From Blastomyces gilchristii SLH14081 (Eukaryota > Ascomycota > Eurotiomycetes > Onygenales > Ajellomycetaceae), in the NCBI RefSeq assembly GCF_000003855.2, contig NW_003101645.1:72531-136530 (forward strand): a stretch of 64,000 nt of DNA, read 5' to 3'. Shown piece by piece: positions 49,233-60,437 of this stretch. The translations under genes and the position numbers were made by a program. Position 1 is the first letter of the stretch. Each line of letters opens with the position of its first letter. The notes beneath the pieces were generated by a model that saw only the letters and a list, made by a program, of their open reading frames with translations, was not told the origin of the DNA and searched no databases.

Positions 49233-49614
49233 TATAAGAGGCCTATGCTGAATAGATCAGTATAATATTGATAGGTCTTATATAACAAAGATAAAAATGT
49301 TAGAGAAGAAAAGAAAGAGAAAGTGCAAGAATCAGTGATCAAGATGAATATTTATATGTGTATATAATGATGTACGCGGTGGAGCTTTAGGGTGGAAGAA
49401 TATATACACATTCATAGCAGCTGAGGATTGGTGATTGAGAATGACTGAGAATTGGAGCATACATGTTCAAGAATGAAGTGATTGGAATCTGTGAAGTGTA
49501 TTAGTAATTGAGAATGGCTGAGAATTGAAGTGTACACATTTGAGAATGAAGTGGTTGAAATCTGTGAAGTGTAACAGAATAGTCTATATGATTGATCAGG
49601 TGCAGCCCGCCATA
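49233..49614 (-). repeat. Gypsy-1 D 5' LTR
   Basis: 382 bp, carrying the same ~73-bp duplication (units at 49434 and 49507). It retains GTACGCGGTGGAGC and GCAGCCCGCC, so it is less mutated than the 3' LTR of the same copy. Confidence 0.92.
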
Positions 49615-49619
49615 AAAGA

Positions 49620-51714
49620 AGATGAATGACTTACAGTATTCTAAACACATTATAATCTTTTTGAATGAATAGTCACACTCTTTGAACTGACTAACACTTT
49701 CAGTATATTTCAGAAGTATATCAACTGAGTGCTCTGAGATTTTCTTAATAAGTTTATATCTACTTATCTGAATAACATTCTCATCTTCACTGATGAATTC
49801 AGAAAAGAATATCAAGAATATATGTAAAAGATATTACAACAGCTACAAGAAGCAGAACTATTAATAGATATTAATAAGTGTAATTTTAAAGTCAAGAGTA
49901 TCAAGTATCTGAGTTTTATTATAGAAGCTGATAAGAGAATTTGAATGAATTCTGAGAAAGTCTTCATTATTCTTGAATGAGAAGCTTCATGTACTGTGAA
50001 AGATATATAAAGCTTTATTAGATTTACTAACTTCTATTAATAATTTATATAAAACTTCTCAGATATTATGAGATCACTTACAGATCTCACTAAGAAAGAC
50101 TCAGTATTTCAATAATTAGTAGATACTGAAGCTGCATTTACACAGATAAAGAAGATATTTATTAATATCTCTCTACTGATAATATTTGATTCTAATTATA
50201 AGACAGTTATTGAAGCTGATTTCTCTGACTATATAATAGAAGAAGTAATATTGTAATATAATAATGAAGATATTCTATAATTATATATTTTCATATCTAA
50301 GAAACTGAGTCTCACTGAATGTAATTATGAGATCTATAATAAAAAACTTCTCACAATTATACACTATTTAAAAGAATGAGACTCTGAACTTTGAAGTATC
50401 TCTGAATTTGAGATAGTCATAGATTATAAGAATCTTAAATACTTTACAACTATCTATAAACTTACTGAATAATAGATATAATAATCTGAGTTTCTAAGCT
50501 GCTTTTATTTTATAATACACTACTGTTCTGACAGTTAGAAGTCAATAATAGATACTCTCTTATAATAAGAGCAAGATATATCATTCAATATAACAGATAC
50601 TCACTGAATGAATCAAGAGCATCAGCTCTTGAATCTGAAGATACTAGTTAATTAAGATAAAACAGCTTATAGCATCATATATACTTCTCTGATTAGAACT
50701 GATATCAATATCTTCACTTTCTCTACACTGAATGAACTGTGATATACAGCAGCTCAGACTAATGAACTTCTTCAGACTCTCACTGAAGCAGTATATCAAG
50801 AAGCATTCTGATTTCTCTGAGAACTATGTATAAGAATCAATATCTCAGAATATTTAATTAATGATAATAACACTCTATAATTCTGTGAATAATACTGAGT
50901 CTCTTACTCTGAACTCTTACACACTCAGATAATGTAAGAGATGTATAATTTATATATAACTGATTATCTGAGCTGTGAATAACTGTATAGAATGATCTTC
51001 TGAGAATTCTACTGATCTAAGATATTAAATAGTATCAGATACTTTATCTGAAACTGTAATCACTGTTCTTCTATTATCTTATAAAAGCACTGTAGAAAAG
51101 ATCTACTGAAATTACTCAATATCTCTGATAGAATCTGATAAGATATAGTAATTAACTTCACTATTAATCTATCTAAGAGTAAGAATTATAGGAAATATTC
51201 TGATCATTATTAATTAACTAAGTAAGAGTGTAATATTAAAATCTTATAATAAGATAAACACTGAACAAGTTACTGAAGTCTTCTTACAGAGTTCATTCTA
51301 TTAAATATATGAATTACTGAGATTAATAATATTGAATCAGAGCTGTTAATTTATGAGTACTCTCTAAACAAGAATCTGTCAAGTTCTCAAGATTATATAC
51401 TATCTATTAACTGTCTATCACTCTGAGACTGATGATGCATCAGAATAGATAATTCAGACTGTAAAGAATTATCTTTATAAGTTCTATAATCACTTATAAG
51501 ATAATTGATATAATCTTCTTCTATATACAGAGATCACTATTAACAGTTAAGATATTATTTTAACAGATATAAGTCTGTTCTTTCTTATACACAGATATTA
51601 TATAAAAGTATTAAATCTTCTAAAGATTATACAGTTCACACTGAACTTCTGCAGTTTAATTCAGATCACTGATAATATAGTAATAAAGTTTCAAGATATC
51701 TGTAACTGAGTAGA
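49620..51714 (+). pseudogene. Gypsy-1 C2 reverse transcriptase C-terminus, RNase H and integrase, broken
   Basis: Continues C2 pol after D (DEWLTVF, then the reverse transcriptase box reading YLNN near 49765). RNase H is at about 50070-50560 and integrase at about 51000-51600. Both integrase Asp codons visible in A1 are changed here, so the catalytic site is lost. LINE-e breaks it near the integrase C-terminus. The segment 51570-51600 is also the empty-site counterpart of the Gypsy-2 insertion in A1. Confidence 0.85.
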
Positions 51715-53295
51715 GGATTGGAATAGATTTCTTGATTAAAATGAAAATAATTCTTCAAAGAAAATGCCTTCTTAACTGTACAGACTATGCTCTCTGATTA
51801 AAAATCAATTTTCTTCTTTAAATATTGAAAAAGTTGATCATGAGAAGTTATCTCTCTGAAGAGAAAAGCTTGAATCTCTTATAGACTTATAAATAAGTGA
51901 ACTATCAAAAGAGAAAGAATATAAACAGCATTTGAAGAGAATTTCTACAATCAATATAAAAGACTCTATTCTGATTTATTCAGATGACTTAAAAAATGAG
52001 AACTTGAATAGATTAGACACAGACATTGCTTATACTGAAGATAATATTAATTTTATCTCAGATTTCTGAAATCTAGACTCTGAATGTGAAGTCTTTGATG
52101 CTGAACTATTTGTAATAGTAAAAGCTTTCAAACTCATTGAAATAAAATCTCATAAAAGAGGAAATTGTTTGAAAGAGACATGAATATTCTCTGATAGTCA
52201 AGCTGCTTTAAAAAGACTTAGAAATAGTCAGATTTATAATAATTAAATGAATCTTGAACTGATCTTAAACTCTGTTTTGAAAATTCAAAAGAGAAGAATA
52301 TCAAAGCTGATAATTCATCTACACTGAGTTCCTGCTCATATGAATATTCATGATAATGAATTGGCTGATTCAGCTGTAAAAAAGAGTGCAGAATTAAGCA
52401 GATCTATTCAAAAAATTATGTCCTGGTCTTTTATAAAGAGAAAAATAAAAGAATCTTGTTTAGATAAGTGAAATGAAAGCTGGCAGAAATAAAAGAAGAG
52501 TATACATTATTCAAGATTTGAAACAAAACCCAAGTAGAAATCTTGTTCAATTAAATATAAAAAGAAAATATTCTCATCTATAATACAGCTGAAACTAGGA
52601 CATGGCTATTTCAAATCTTATATACAAAGATTTAATGATAGATTTGACTCAATAGAATGCTCATTCTGCAATACAAATGAGAATTCTGAGTATATTATAA
52701 TACACTGTGCATTATACAATAGTCTCAGAGTCAGATTGAAAGAGAAGTATGATCTAAGTCAATTAAATATGAGATTCTTATTCTCAACTGAGACAGGAAT
52801 TAAATACTTAATAGACTTTCTATCAGAAACTCAAGCAGCTATAAGAAAATGACTAAATTCAGAATTATCTGAATATGAAGAGGAGAAAATCAATCAGATA
52901 TAGTCTGTTAAAACAGCTATACACTCTCTTTTAATAATTTGTTTTGTTATAGTCTCTCTTTACTTTATCTTTTTCTTTATCTTTTTCTTTCAATTTCTTT
53001 CTATCTATCTATTTAATGTGTCTATCTTTGAGACTGTGTTCTTTTTCTCTTTTCTTTTGTCATGATATTGTCAAATGATTTCAAAGTATTAAAAGATGTT
53101 AAAACACTGCAATTTATAAACAGTTTTTGTATTCTGAGTTGAAATTTTCTGATTTTGTATATCTGAAATTGATGAATGTATAATAGTTAACTTTACAGAC
53201 ATAGAAAAAACCCTGAGAACTAAGATTCTCAGATAGATGTCATAGTCTCTGACTGTATACATCTATAATTGAAGAAGAATAATAATAATAATAAT
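51715..53295 (+). mobile_element. LINE copy e, 5'-truncated, inserted in C2
   Basis: 1.58 kb containing the ORF2 3' end (RNase H and zinc knuckle, TAG near 52901), 3' UTR and (AAT)n tail, between TSDs AACTGAGTAGA (51704-51714 and 53296-53306). It starts inside ORF2 at the codons for WNRFLD, the typical outcome of incomplete target-primed reverse transcription. It keeps TGG at about 52424 (SWSF) where most copies have TGA. Confidence 0.93.
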
Positions 53296-53306
53296 AACTG
53301 AGTAGA

Positions 53307-53602
53307 AGTCTTCATGATAATTATAAAATAAGATTAAGAAGATTAAATTAATATCTGATAAGATCTCACAGAGCAGTATAAGATAGAAGATCTTGTATAA
53401 TTGAATCTCAAGAATATATAAATCATATATTCATCTTATACACTAGACTATTATTATATCAGATATAAAGTAATAGAAGTTCTAGATAATTATAACTACT
53501 GTCTTAACACATTATCAGAAATTCATAATGTATTTCACACAAGCTTGCTCTGCTATGCTATTACTGATCTGTTCTCTTCTCAGCTGACTTCTGACTGATA
53601 AT
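53307..53602 (+). pseudogene. Gypsy-1 C2 integrase C-terminus, first part
   Basis: Collinear with A1 37090-37393. It stops at the hAT insertion; the reading continues at 57625 with the chromodomain (EDNELE). The eight bases 53603-53610 are the hAT TSD. Confidence 0.85.
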
Positions 53603-53999
53603 CATCAGACTAGACTGACTGTGTGACTGTGTCTGAGACCAGAACCAGATTTTTTGATAGTCTTATTATCAATTTGACTGATCTCATTACACAGTTTTAA
53701 CATTAGATAGTAGTCTCATACTGTCTCAGTGAGACTTACTGTCTACTCTTGTCATATTTTCTAAATGAGATCATGATTTTCACTTCTCAATTTAAATTAT
53801 TTTTATTGCTTTAAATGACTTTAAATCTTATTTAAGTATTATCAAAAAGTGTTACTTTTTAAAAAATTAAAAATAGTCTAAAAAAAACCTTAAAATGTCT
53901 AAAAATAGTAACTTTATGCCAAGAATGAGACTAAATGAGATCAAATGGAATCACTTTCTCATTTTTTTCAAGTCATGATTTCATTTTAAGATCTGATAT

Positions 54000-54080
54000 G
54001 TCAGCGTGGCCCAGTTGATAAGACTGGTAATCAAGGCCGCACACATTAGAAGTGTGTGGGTTTGAATCCCACCACTGGCA
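54000..54080 (+). other. tRNA-like structure with Pol III A and B boxes (probable SINE head)
   Basis: 81 nt. The 5' strand GTCAGCG pairs with CACTGGC (54073-54079) at six of seven positions including one G-U. A perfect 5-bp T stem (GTGGG/CCCAC) encloses the loop TTTGAAT. The A box TGGCCCAGTTG (54007-54017) fits TRGYNNARNNG and the B box GGTTTGAATCC (54059-54069) fits with one C-to-T change. The D and anticodon arms do not fold normally; a CACAC/GTGTG hairpin (54040-54056) may be a variable arm. It is thus tRNA-derived but probably not a working tRNA gene. It starts at the first base after the TSD. Confidence 0.7.
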
Positions 54081-54751
54081 TCTGTCACTTCTTATCCATG
54101 AAAGCCCCCATGTAATAGAGGCTGAGCCTAATTAGTAAGGCTTGGTGCGGGGTAGAACTCTCTACTGCAAGCCAAGCCACTAGTTAAGTGAGATCCTGTG
54201 AACACTCACCAGGGCTGGCATGGGGTGCCAATGTCTCACTATTCTACTGTGCACCCGTCAAGGTTCTAATGATATAGAGCCAAGTCTAATGTAGTGGTTA
54301 TACACTACTTAAGCAAGTCCCTAAAACTAGGGCTGTCATCAGAGCCTAGCTCCCCCTCAAATACAGGGAATGATTTTGAAAACCACCTGACTAGCAGGCC
54401 TAGATGCGCATCTAGGCCCTAGACAGGGCACTCTGATAGGCTAGAGCCTGCAAGCTCACTGCCAACCCCTAATACTGGCAGAGAGGACTGCAGTCATCAA
54501 GCCTATGGTTAGTCCCTAACACAGGGCGAGGCCACAACGGCTGATTGGTAGGCCTATGAGCATCTAATGGGGCCGAGATCAGCAACCGGAAGCTTGGTGT
54601 GTATGCCACTAAGTGGGCGGTGGCAGCCACTAACTAACATCCCTGGAAATTAGTGACTGGCCTGAGAGGACAGACGCGGTGATTGATTAATTATAGAGGG
54701 TTAAAGGTAATTAGCTTAAGATGCATCCTGCAAGTGGCTAGCGCCTGTAGC
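54081..54751 (+). other. GC-rich noncoding body downstream of the tRNA-like head
   Basis: Composition is near 50% GC, with no long ORF and many short self-complementary stretches, including a perfect 22-bp palindrome at 54398-54419 centred on ATGCGCAT. It occurs once in the window and shows no C-to-T decay, consistent with RIP acting on repeats. It could be the body of a long SINE or another structured RNA copied with the LINE. I recognise no family. Confidence 0.6.
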
Positions 54752-57111
54752 CTAATAGAAAGACTTCAATTCCTAAGTCATATAGAGTAATATCTCTGTT
54801 GAACTGTTTAAGAAAAATTCTAGAAAAGATAATAGTTACTAGATTATCTTTTATAAGCTCTATTAGTGATTCTCTTCTATTTAATGAATAAATGAGAGAT
54901 AGAAAACAATGTTCTGCAATTGATACTGTTCTCTCAGTTATTCATGATATTTAAGTAACAAAGTATGAAGACCTGGTCTCAACTGCAGTTTTTATTGATA
55001 TAAAAGATGCATTTGATCATGTATCAAAGTCTAAGATGATTCACACTTTGAAGATGTTAAAACTGTCATTTTCTCTAATAAAATGAGTCAATTGTTTCAT
55101 GTCTAAAAGAATTATATAACTATTCTTTGATGAAAGAAAACAAGATAAAACTGAGATAAAAATAGAAGTATTATAAGAATCTTCAATCTTATCTGTTTTA
55201 TTTGCAATATACACTGCATATCTATTCAAGAATAGAGAGATGAAAATAGTGAGATCTTCAAGTTATATAGATGATATTAGTCTACTCTACAGTTTAAAGA
55301 CAATCAAAGAGAACTTAGAAGTGATTGAGAAAGCAGTAAAGAAAATCTTTGTTAGAGCAGATATTAATCTAATTTAATTTAATATGAATAAAACTGAGTT
55401 AATTCACTTTTTTTCCAGATTTAATGAGAAAGAACTAAGTCTAACTCTTTTGAATAAAGAGATTAAACCCAGTTTAAATGTCAAATAACTAGGAGTATGG
55501 TTAAACTTCAAGCTGAATTTTAAATATCATATTCAACAAAGAATCATCAAGACAGAGAGACTACTGAATAGTATAATCAGACTATCAAATACTGAGAGAG
55601 GTCTATTCTTTCAGACTATGAGATAGTTATACATAGCCTGTATTATCTCAGTAGCTGATTATAAAGTTCAAGTTTGATGAAATAATCAAGAAAACTTCAC
55701 TGAACTCTTTCAAAGTCTATAAAATAGAGCTTTGAGAAGAATTCTGAATGCATTCAAGTTATCTTCTATTAAAACAATGAAAATTGAAGCTTCAATTTCA
55801 TCTTCTGCTATTTAATTTGAAAAGGCCTGTATGAACTATGCTCTGAGAGTCATGAAGATGAGCTCAAATTATATAATCAGAGAAAGAGTCTCTTCTTCAT
55901 TTTCATCAGTTAACTCAGGAAATGAACTGAATTAGAATAGATTTCTTGATTGAAATGAGAATAATACTTTAAAGAAAATACTCTCTCAACTGTATAGACT
56001 ATATTCACTTATTAAGAATTAATTTTCTTCATTAAATGTTGAGAAAATTAATCATGAGAAGATATCTCTCTGAAGAGAAAAGCTGAAATCTCTCATAGAC
56101 TTATAAATAAGTGAACTATCTAAAGAGAGAGAATATAAACAGCATTTGAAGAAGATCTCTACAATTAATATAAAAGACTCTATTCTGATCTACTCAGATG
56201 ACTCAAAAAATGAGAATTTGAATAGATTAGATGCAGACATTGCTTATACTGAAGATAATATTAATTTTATCTCAGATTTCTGGAATTTAGGCTGTGAATC
56301 TGAAGTCTTTGATACTGAACTATTTGTAATAGTGAAAGCTTTCAAACTCATTGAAATAAAATCTCATAAAAGAGAAAATGATTTGAAAGAGATATGAATA
56401 TTCTCTGATAGTCAAGCTGCTTTAAAAAGACTTAGAAATAGTCAGATTTATAATGATTAAATGAATCTTGAACTGATTTTAAACTCTGTTTTGAAAATTC
56501 AAAAGAGAAGAATATCAAAACTGATAATTCATCTACATTGAGTTCCTGCTCATATGAATATTCATGACAATGAATTGACTGATTCAGCTGTAAAAAAGAG
56601 TTCAGAATTAAGCAGATCTATTTAAAAAACAGTGTCCTGATCTTTCATAAAGAGAAAGATAAAAGAATCTTGTTTAAACAAGTGAAATGAAAGCTGGCAG
56701 AAATAAAAGAAGAGTATATATTATTCAAGATTTGAGATAAAACCAAAGTGAAAATCTTATTCAATTAAATGTAAAAAGAAAATATTCTTATCTATAATTC
56801 AGCTGAAACTAGGACATGGTTATTTCAAATCTTATATACAAAGATTTGATGATAGATTTGATTCAACAGAGTACTCATTCTGCAATGTGAATGAAAATCC
56901 TGAGCATATTATAATACATTATGCATTATACAATAGTCTCAGAGTCAGATTAAAGAAGAAGTATGATTTAAATCAATTAAATATGAGGTTCTTATTCTCA
57001 ACTGAGACAGGAACTAAATACTTAATAGACTTTCTATCAGAAACTAGAGCAGCTATAAGAAAATGGCTGAATTCAGAAGTATCTGAATATGAAGAGGTGG
57101 AAATTGACTAG
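54752..57111 (+). pseudogene. LINE-d ORF2, truncated (reverse transcriptase to C-terminus), broken
   Basis: Starts inside the reverse transcriptase at codons matching LINE-c 30125 and ends at TAG 57109-57111. It retains a YIDD box at about 55264-55275, where LINE-c has YVDN, and some TGG codons (56281, 57064) where others have TGA. RNase H lies at about 56185-56600 and is stop-free over 56146-56397. The knuckle near 56871 reads YSFCN, with the first Cys changed. The missing 5' half shows it is not autonomous. Confidence 0.87.
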
Positions 57112-57632
57112 ATATAGTCTGTTAAAACAGCTATATATCATCTTTTAATAATTTTGTTTTATTATAGTCTCTCTTTACTGTACTTGTTTTCTTCTGTTCT
57201 TTTCTCTATCTATTTAATGTGTCTATCTTTAAGACTATGTTCTCTTTTCTTTTGTCATAATATTTTCAAATGATTTCAAACTATCAGAAGGTGTTGAAAT
57301 ACTGCAATTTATAAACAGTTTTTGTATTCTGAGCTGGAATTTTCTTATTTTGCATATTTGAAATTGATAAATGTATAATAGTTGACTCTATAGATATAGG
57401 GAAAACTCTGAGAACTAAAGATTCTCAGGTAGATGTCATAGTCTCTGACTGCATACATCTATAATTGAAGAATAATAATAATAATAATAATAATTAAGAT
57501 CTGATATATAGTCACTTTACATGTTTTTTTAATAGCCAGTCCCAGCGGGATTCACGCCAAGAAATGTATGGGACCAGACCAAATGAGACCAAACATGAAA
57601 TTCATGATCCCAGCGGCCAGTCTACATCAGAC

Positions 57633-57821
57633 ATCATAGAAGAAGATAATGAGCTTGAGTGAGAGATTGAAGATATTCTCAATAAGAGATTCTGCAGTCA
57701 TAGCTAATAATATCTTATAAAATGAGTCAGCTATAATTAACTGATCTGAACTCTGAGTTCTGTGTTATCTGAAACAGTGATTCTTGACTGATAGAAACTG
57801 CTTCTGAAAAGAAGAAACTAA
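57633..57821 (+). pseudogene. Gypsy-1 C2 chromodomain end
   Basis: Continues the 53602 segment after the hAT element: EDNELEWEIEDILNKR, then (W)VSYN with the usual stops. It ends in a purine-rich tract (AAAAGAAGAAACTA, about 57808-57821) before the 3' LTR. Confidence 0.82.
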
Positions 57822-58154
57822 TATGACAGGCTGTGTCTGATCAATTATATAGACTATTTTATTACACTTTATAGATTCTTTCATTTCTGATCACTGATTC
57901 ACAGCTGCTATGAATGTATATAGTATACACTCTGATTCTCAGTCATTTCTGATCATCAATTCTCAGTCACTACAGACGCGCGCATATTCTTCCACTCTGA
58001 AGCTTCACCGCGTACGCCATCACATATGTGTATAAATATTCATCTCAATTACTAATTCTCGCACTTTCTCTTTCTTTTCTTCTTTAATATTTTTATCTTT
58101 GTTATATAAGACCTATCAATATTATACTGATCTATTCGGCGTAGGCCTCTTACA
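57822..58154 (+). repeat. Gypsy-1 C2 3' LTR
   Basis: 333 bp, starting TATGACAGG (mutated TGTGGCGGG) and ending GGCCTCTTACA, followed by TSD GATTT. The outer half (57975-58154) keeps GACGCGCGC and ACCGCGTACG while the inner half is mutated. Confidence 0.92.
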
Positions 58155-58696
58155 GATTTATATGTATTAGTAACTCTTTCACTGCAGCTTCTATTCTCTT
58201 TGTAAAGAAGTCAGATAAAGAACTCTGATTCTATATGAACTACTATAATCTGAACAGATTGACAAAGAAAGATTATTATCTCTTATCTCTTATCAATGAA
58301 ACTCTAGTATATATCAGATAAACTCAATAATTTATAAAGCTAGATATCATTGCTATGTTTCATAAGATTTGTATTACTGAAGAAGATGAATAGCTTACAG
58401 TATTCTGAACATATTATAATCTCTTTGAATAAATAGTCACACTCTTTGAACTGACTAATACTCTTAGTATATTTCAGAAGTATATTAATTAAGCACTCTG
58501 AGATTTTCTTAATAAGTTTATATCTACTTATCTAGATGATATTCTCATCTTCACTGATGAATTCAGAAAAGAGTATTAAGAGTATGTATAAAGAATATTA
58601 CAATGACTATAAGAAGCAGAACTATCAATTGATATTGATAAGTATAATTTCAAAGTTAAGAGTACTAAATACTTAGATTTTATTCAAGAGTCACAA
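58155..58696 (+). pseudogene. Gypsy-1 C1 reverse transcriptase part, broken
   Basis: C1 resumes after C2 with the reverse transcriptase: NSFTAASILFVKKSDKEL, a YLDD box near 58530 with both Asp residues intact, ILIFTDEF, and then KYLDFI. LINE-f follows at 58697. The rest of C1 is beyond the window. Confidence 0.87.
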
Positions 58697-60437
58697 AACC
58701 GCTCCATCACGAACTCGCTCGATTTTTCGAATAAGAACCCGCCGATAGATCCATCGAAAAGCCCTCGATCATACGAGCATTCTGACCCCATCGCCGACTG
58801 CATACCCTGTGTGGTGGTGGAGTTATCCAGTCAAACATGAACTGGATGTTGTTCGAAGCTCCTGTGTGGGATTATCCCCTGTTCTCTCCTACCACACCAC
58901 AACCCCGGGCCAGAGTGTCATACAAATTGTAAGATGAAGTGACCTAGTCATATGCATCAATCTTCTTGATTTTGGAAGATCCCCAACCTGTAGTTGTGGA
59001 GATATCTGAGGAGTGACCTCCATGAAAACCCTGTCCATCTTTGATGTTTCAAAACATCAATGCCAAGTCTCACCCTCATACTGTCCTTCCCAATCTGGCC
59101 CATCCCCAGCAGAAAAATACAAAAAGATATCTTGACAATAATATCAAGTATATAATCAATGAACTCTTCTGAAGTGTAATCTTCACAGTCTGTCACCTGT
59201 GTATCTAGACTTCAACATCAAGTCTCACCCTTGTACTACCTCTCTCAATCTGGCCCATTCTCAGCAGAATGATACAAAAAGATACCTTGACAACAGCATT
59301 CAATACATAATCAGTGAATAATGAGTTAACAGCATATTAACAACTATAAAATCAGTATATTTCAAGATCTGACTGAGTCTTTGATCTCTGTACAGTGAGA
59401 TATATTAAATCTAGTTTTAATATCTCAATATTCAATAGATTCTGCAAGAGATTGAGAACAGCAATACTAGATTTCTATTAAATTTGAGAATTAACTCTAT
59501 ATTGATATAATCATTGATAAAGTCTTCTATTTTAAGATATAAATAACCAGTTTCTCTATATTCTGCTGACAATATTTACATTATTATATAGAAACAGACT
59601 TATATTCTCTATAATATCAAGACTCTGAAGAGAGAAAGTCTTGATAGAGAGTATATAGTAGTATATATCTTAGCAGTTTCTATCTCATTCCTTCTGTAGC
59701 AGTTAATACAAAAAAAAAAAAGATCTTAGAAATAGTTTTTTACTTCTCTTAAAAAAGTAAGATATTTTTCTCTGAGTTTTATACAATATTCTTATAAAGA
59801 ATTAAAAACAGAGTTATTTTCTATCATAATTTCATATTCTTTTAAATAAGAATTACTTTTTCAGTGACTGAAGAGCTTTTATTAATACTTAATTCTCTTT
59901 TACACTCTTTATTGACTGATTTGAGTTGTATACTTATTGTGTGAGAAGAATTGAATGATTTAGAACAAAATTGAATAGTTTTAATCAATTTCTTTACAAA
60001 AAATTGACTTATTTTTTATCAGTTTTTCTCTCAAAAACTGTCATATTATCTGATTTATTATTAATTGATATCATACTTTTCCTCACTGTATTTCAAGAAA
60101 GAGTTTGTAAAGATTTTATTGATTTATCTTAAAAATCACTTTTAGTTTATTAGATTCTCTTCAAAAATCTAATCTAGTTACTGAACTAGTGTGAAAAAAA
60201 AAATCAGATATTTTATATATAAAAGTCTTTCATTCTTCTTTTAAAACAGTCTGATCAACTTTTCAATTGAAAATAGACTAATAAATCTCTTAACTGAAAC
60301 AGTCTGACTAACTTTTCATTTGAAAATAGATTAATAAATCTCTCAATTGAAACAGTCTGATCAACTTTTCATTTAAAAATATACTGATAAATCTCTCAAT
60401 TGAAACAGTCTGATCAACTTTTCATTCAGTGAGTAAA

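Larger units (their letters stand above)
43787..49614 (-). mobile_element. Gypsy-1 copy D, complete and uninterrupted, minus strand
   Basis: 5.83 kb, LTRs of 382 bp at both ends (43787-44168 and 49233-49614), TSD AAAGA at 43782-43786 and 49615-49619. This is the only Gypsy-1 copy not broken by another insertion, so it gives the family's length and order. It inserted into the reverse transcriptase of C2 in the opposite direction; C2 pol continues exactly at 49615. Both LTRs carry a ~73-bp tandem duplication missing from A1. Confidence 0.95.
54000..57493 (+). mobile_element. Chimeric retro-insertion: tRNA-headed GC-rich segment fused to LINE copy d
   Basis: The 14-bp TSD TTAAGATCTGATAT lies at 53986-53999 and 57494-57507, so everything between was inserted at once. 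The first 752 bp (54000-54751) are GC-rich, unmutated and start with a tRNA-like fold; the rest (54752-57493) is a 5'-truncated LINE with the usual (AAT)n tail. The junction falls in shared bases CTAATAG. The simplest explanation is that the LINE reverse transcriptase switched templates from LINE RNA to a Pol III-type RNA during integration. Confidence 0.85.
53611..57624. mobile_element. hAT-like non-autonomous DNA transposon, split by a LINE chimera
   Basis: The 8-bp TSD CATCAGAC stands at 53603-53610 and 57625-57632; A1 near 37390 shows the uninterrupted site. The ends are inverted: TAGACTGACTG at the left and, read inward from the right, TAGACTGGCCG, matching over 11 bp except for two transitions. 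An 8-bp TSD with TAG-type ends fits the hAT superfamily. Without the nested insertion the element is about 506 bp (53611-53999 plus 57508-57624) and has no room for a transposase, so it is MITE-like. A GACYAAATGAGAYCAAA motif occurs near both ends (about 53931 and 57580). Confidence 0.8.
40992..58154 (+). mobile_element. Gypsy-1 copy C2, complete, hosting D, LINE-e and the hAT element
   Basis: LTRs of 333 bp each (40992-41324 and 57822-58154) are flanked by TSD GATTT. Internal segments: 41325-43786 (gag, protease, start of reverse transcriptase), 49620-51714 (rest of pol), 53307-53610 and 57633-57821 (C-terminus, chromodomain). Three insertions, each with its own TSD, break it: D at 43787, LINE-e at 51715 and hAT at 53611. 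The integrase catalytic Asp equivalent to A1 21043 has become Asn (about 51150). Confidence 0.94.
38433..58696 (+). mobile_element. Gypsy-1 copy C1, interrupted by C2 and then by LINE-f
   Basis: 5' LTR 38433-38746, then gag and protease up to 40991, then C2 (TSD GATTT at 40987-40991 and 58155-58159). The reverse transcriptase resumes at 58155-58696 and stops where LINE-f starts. The 3' half and 3' LTR lie beyond the window, so its right boundary and TSD are not seen. C1 is the outermost element of the right-hand stack. Confidence 0.92.

Noticed and set aside
54040..54056. Anticodon arm of a functional tRNA-Leu (loop ATTAGAA)
   Set aside because: The stem overlaps the T stem, leaving no variable loop, and the D arm does not fold. 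A tRNA-derived element head fits better.
58680..58697. Filler bases at the LINE-f 5' junction like those of LINE-b
   Set aside because: The bases can be aligned, with some divergence, to Gypsy-1 coding sequence (FIIEA in A1 versus FIQES), so filler is not needed.
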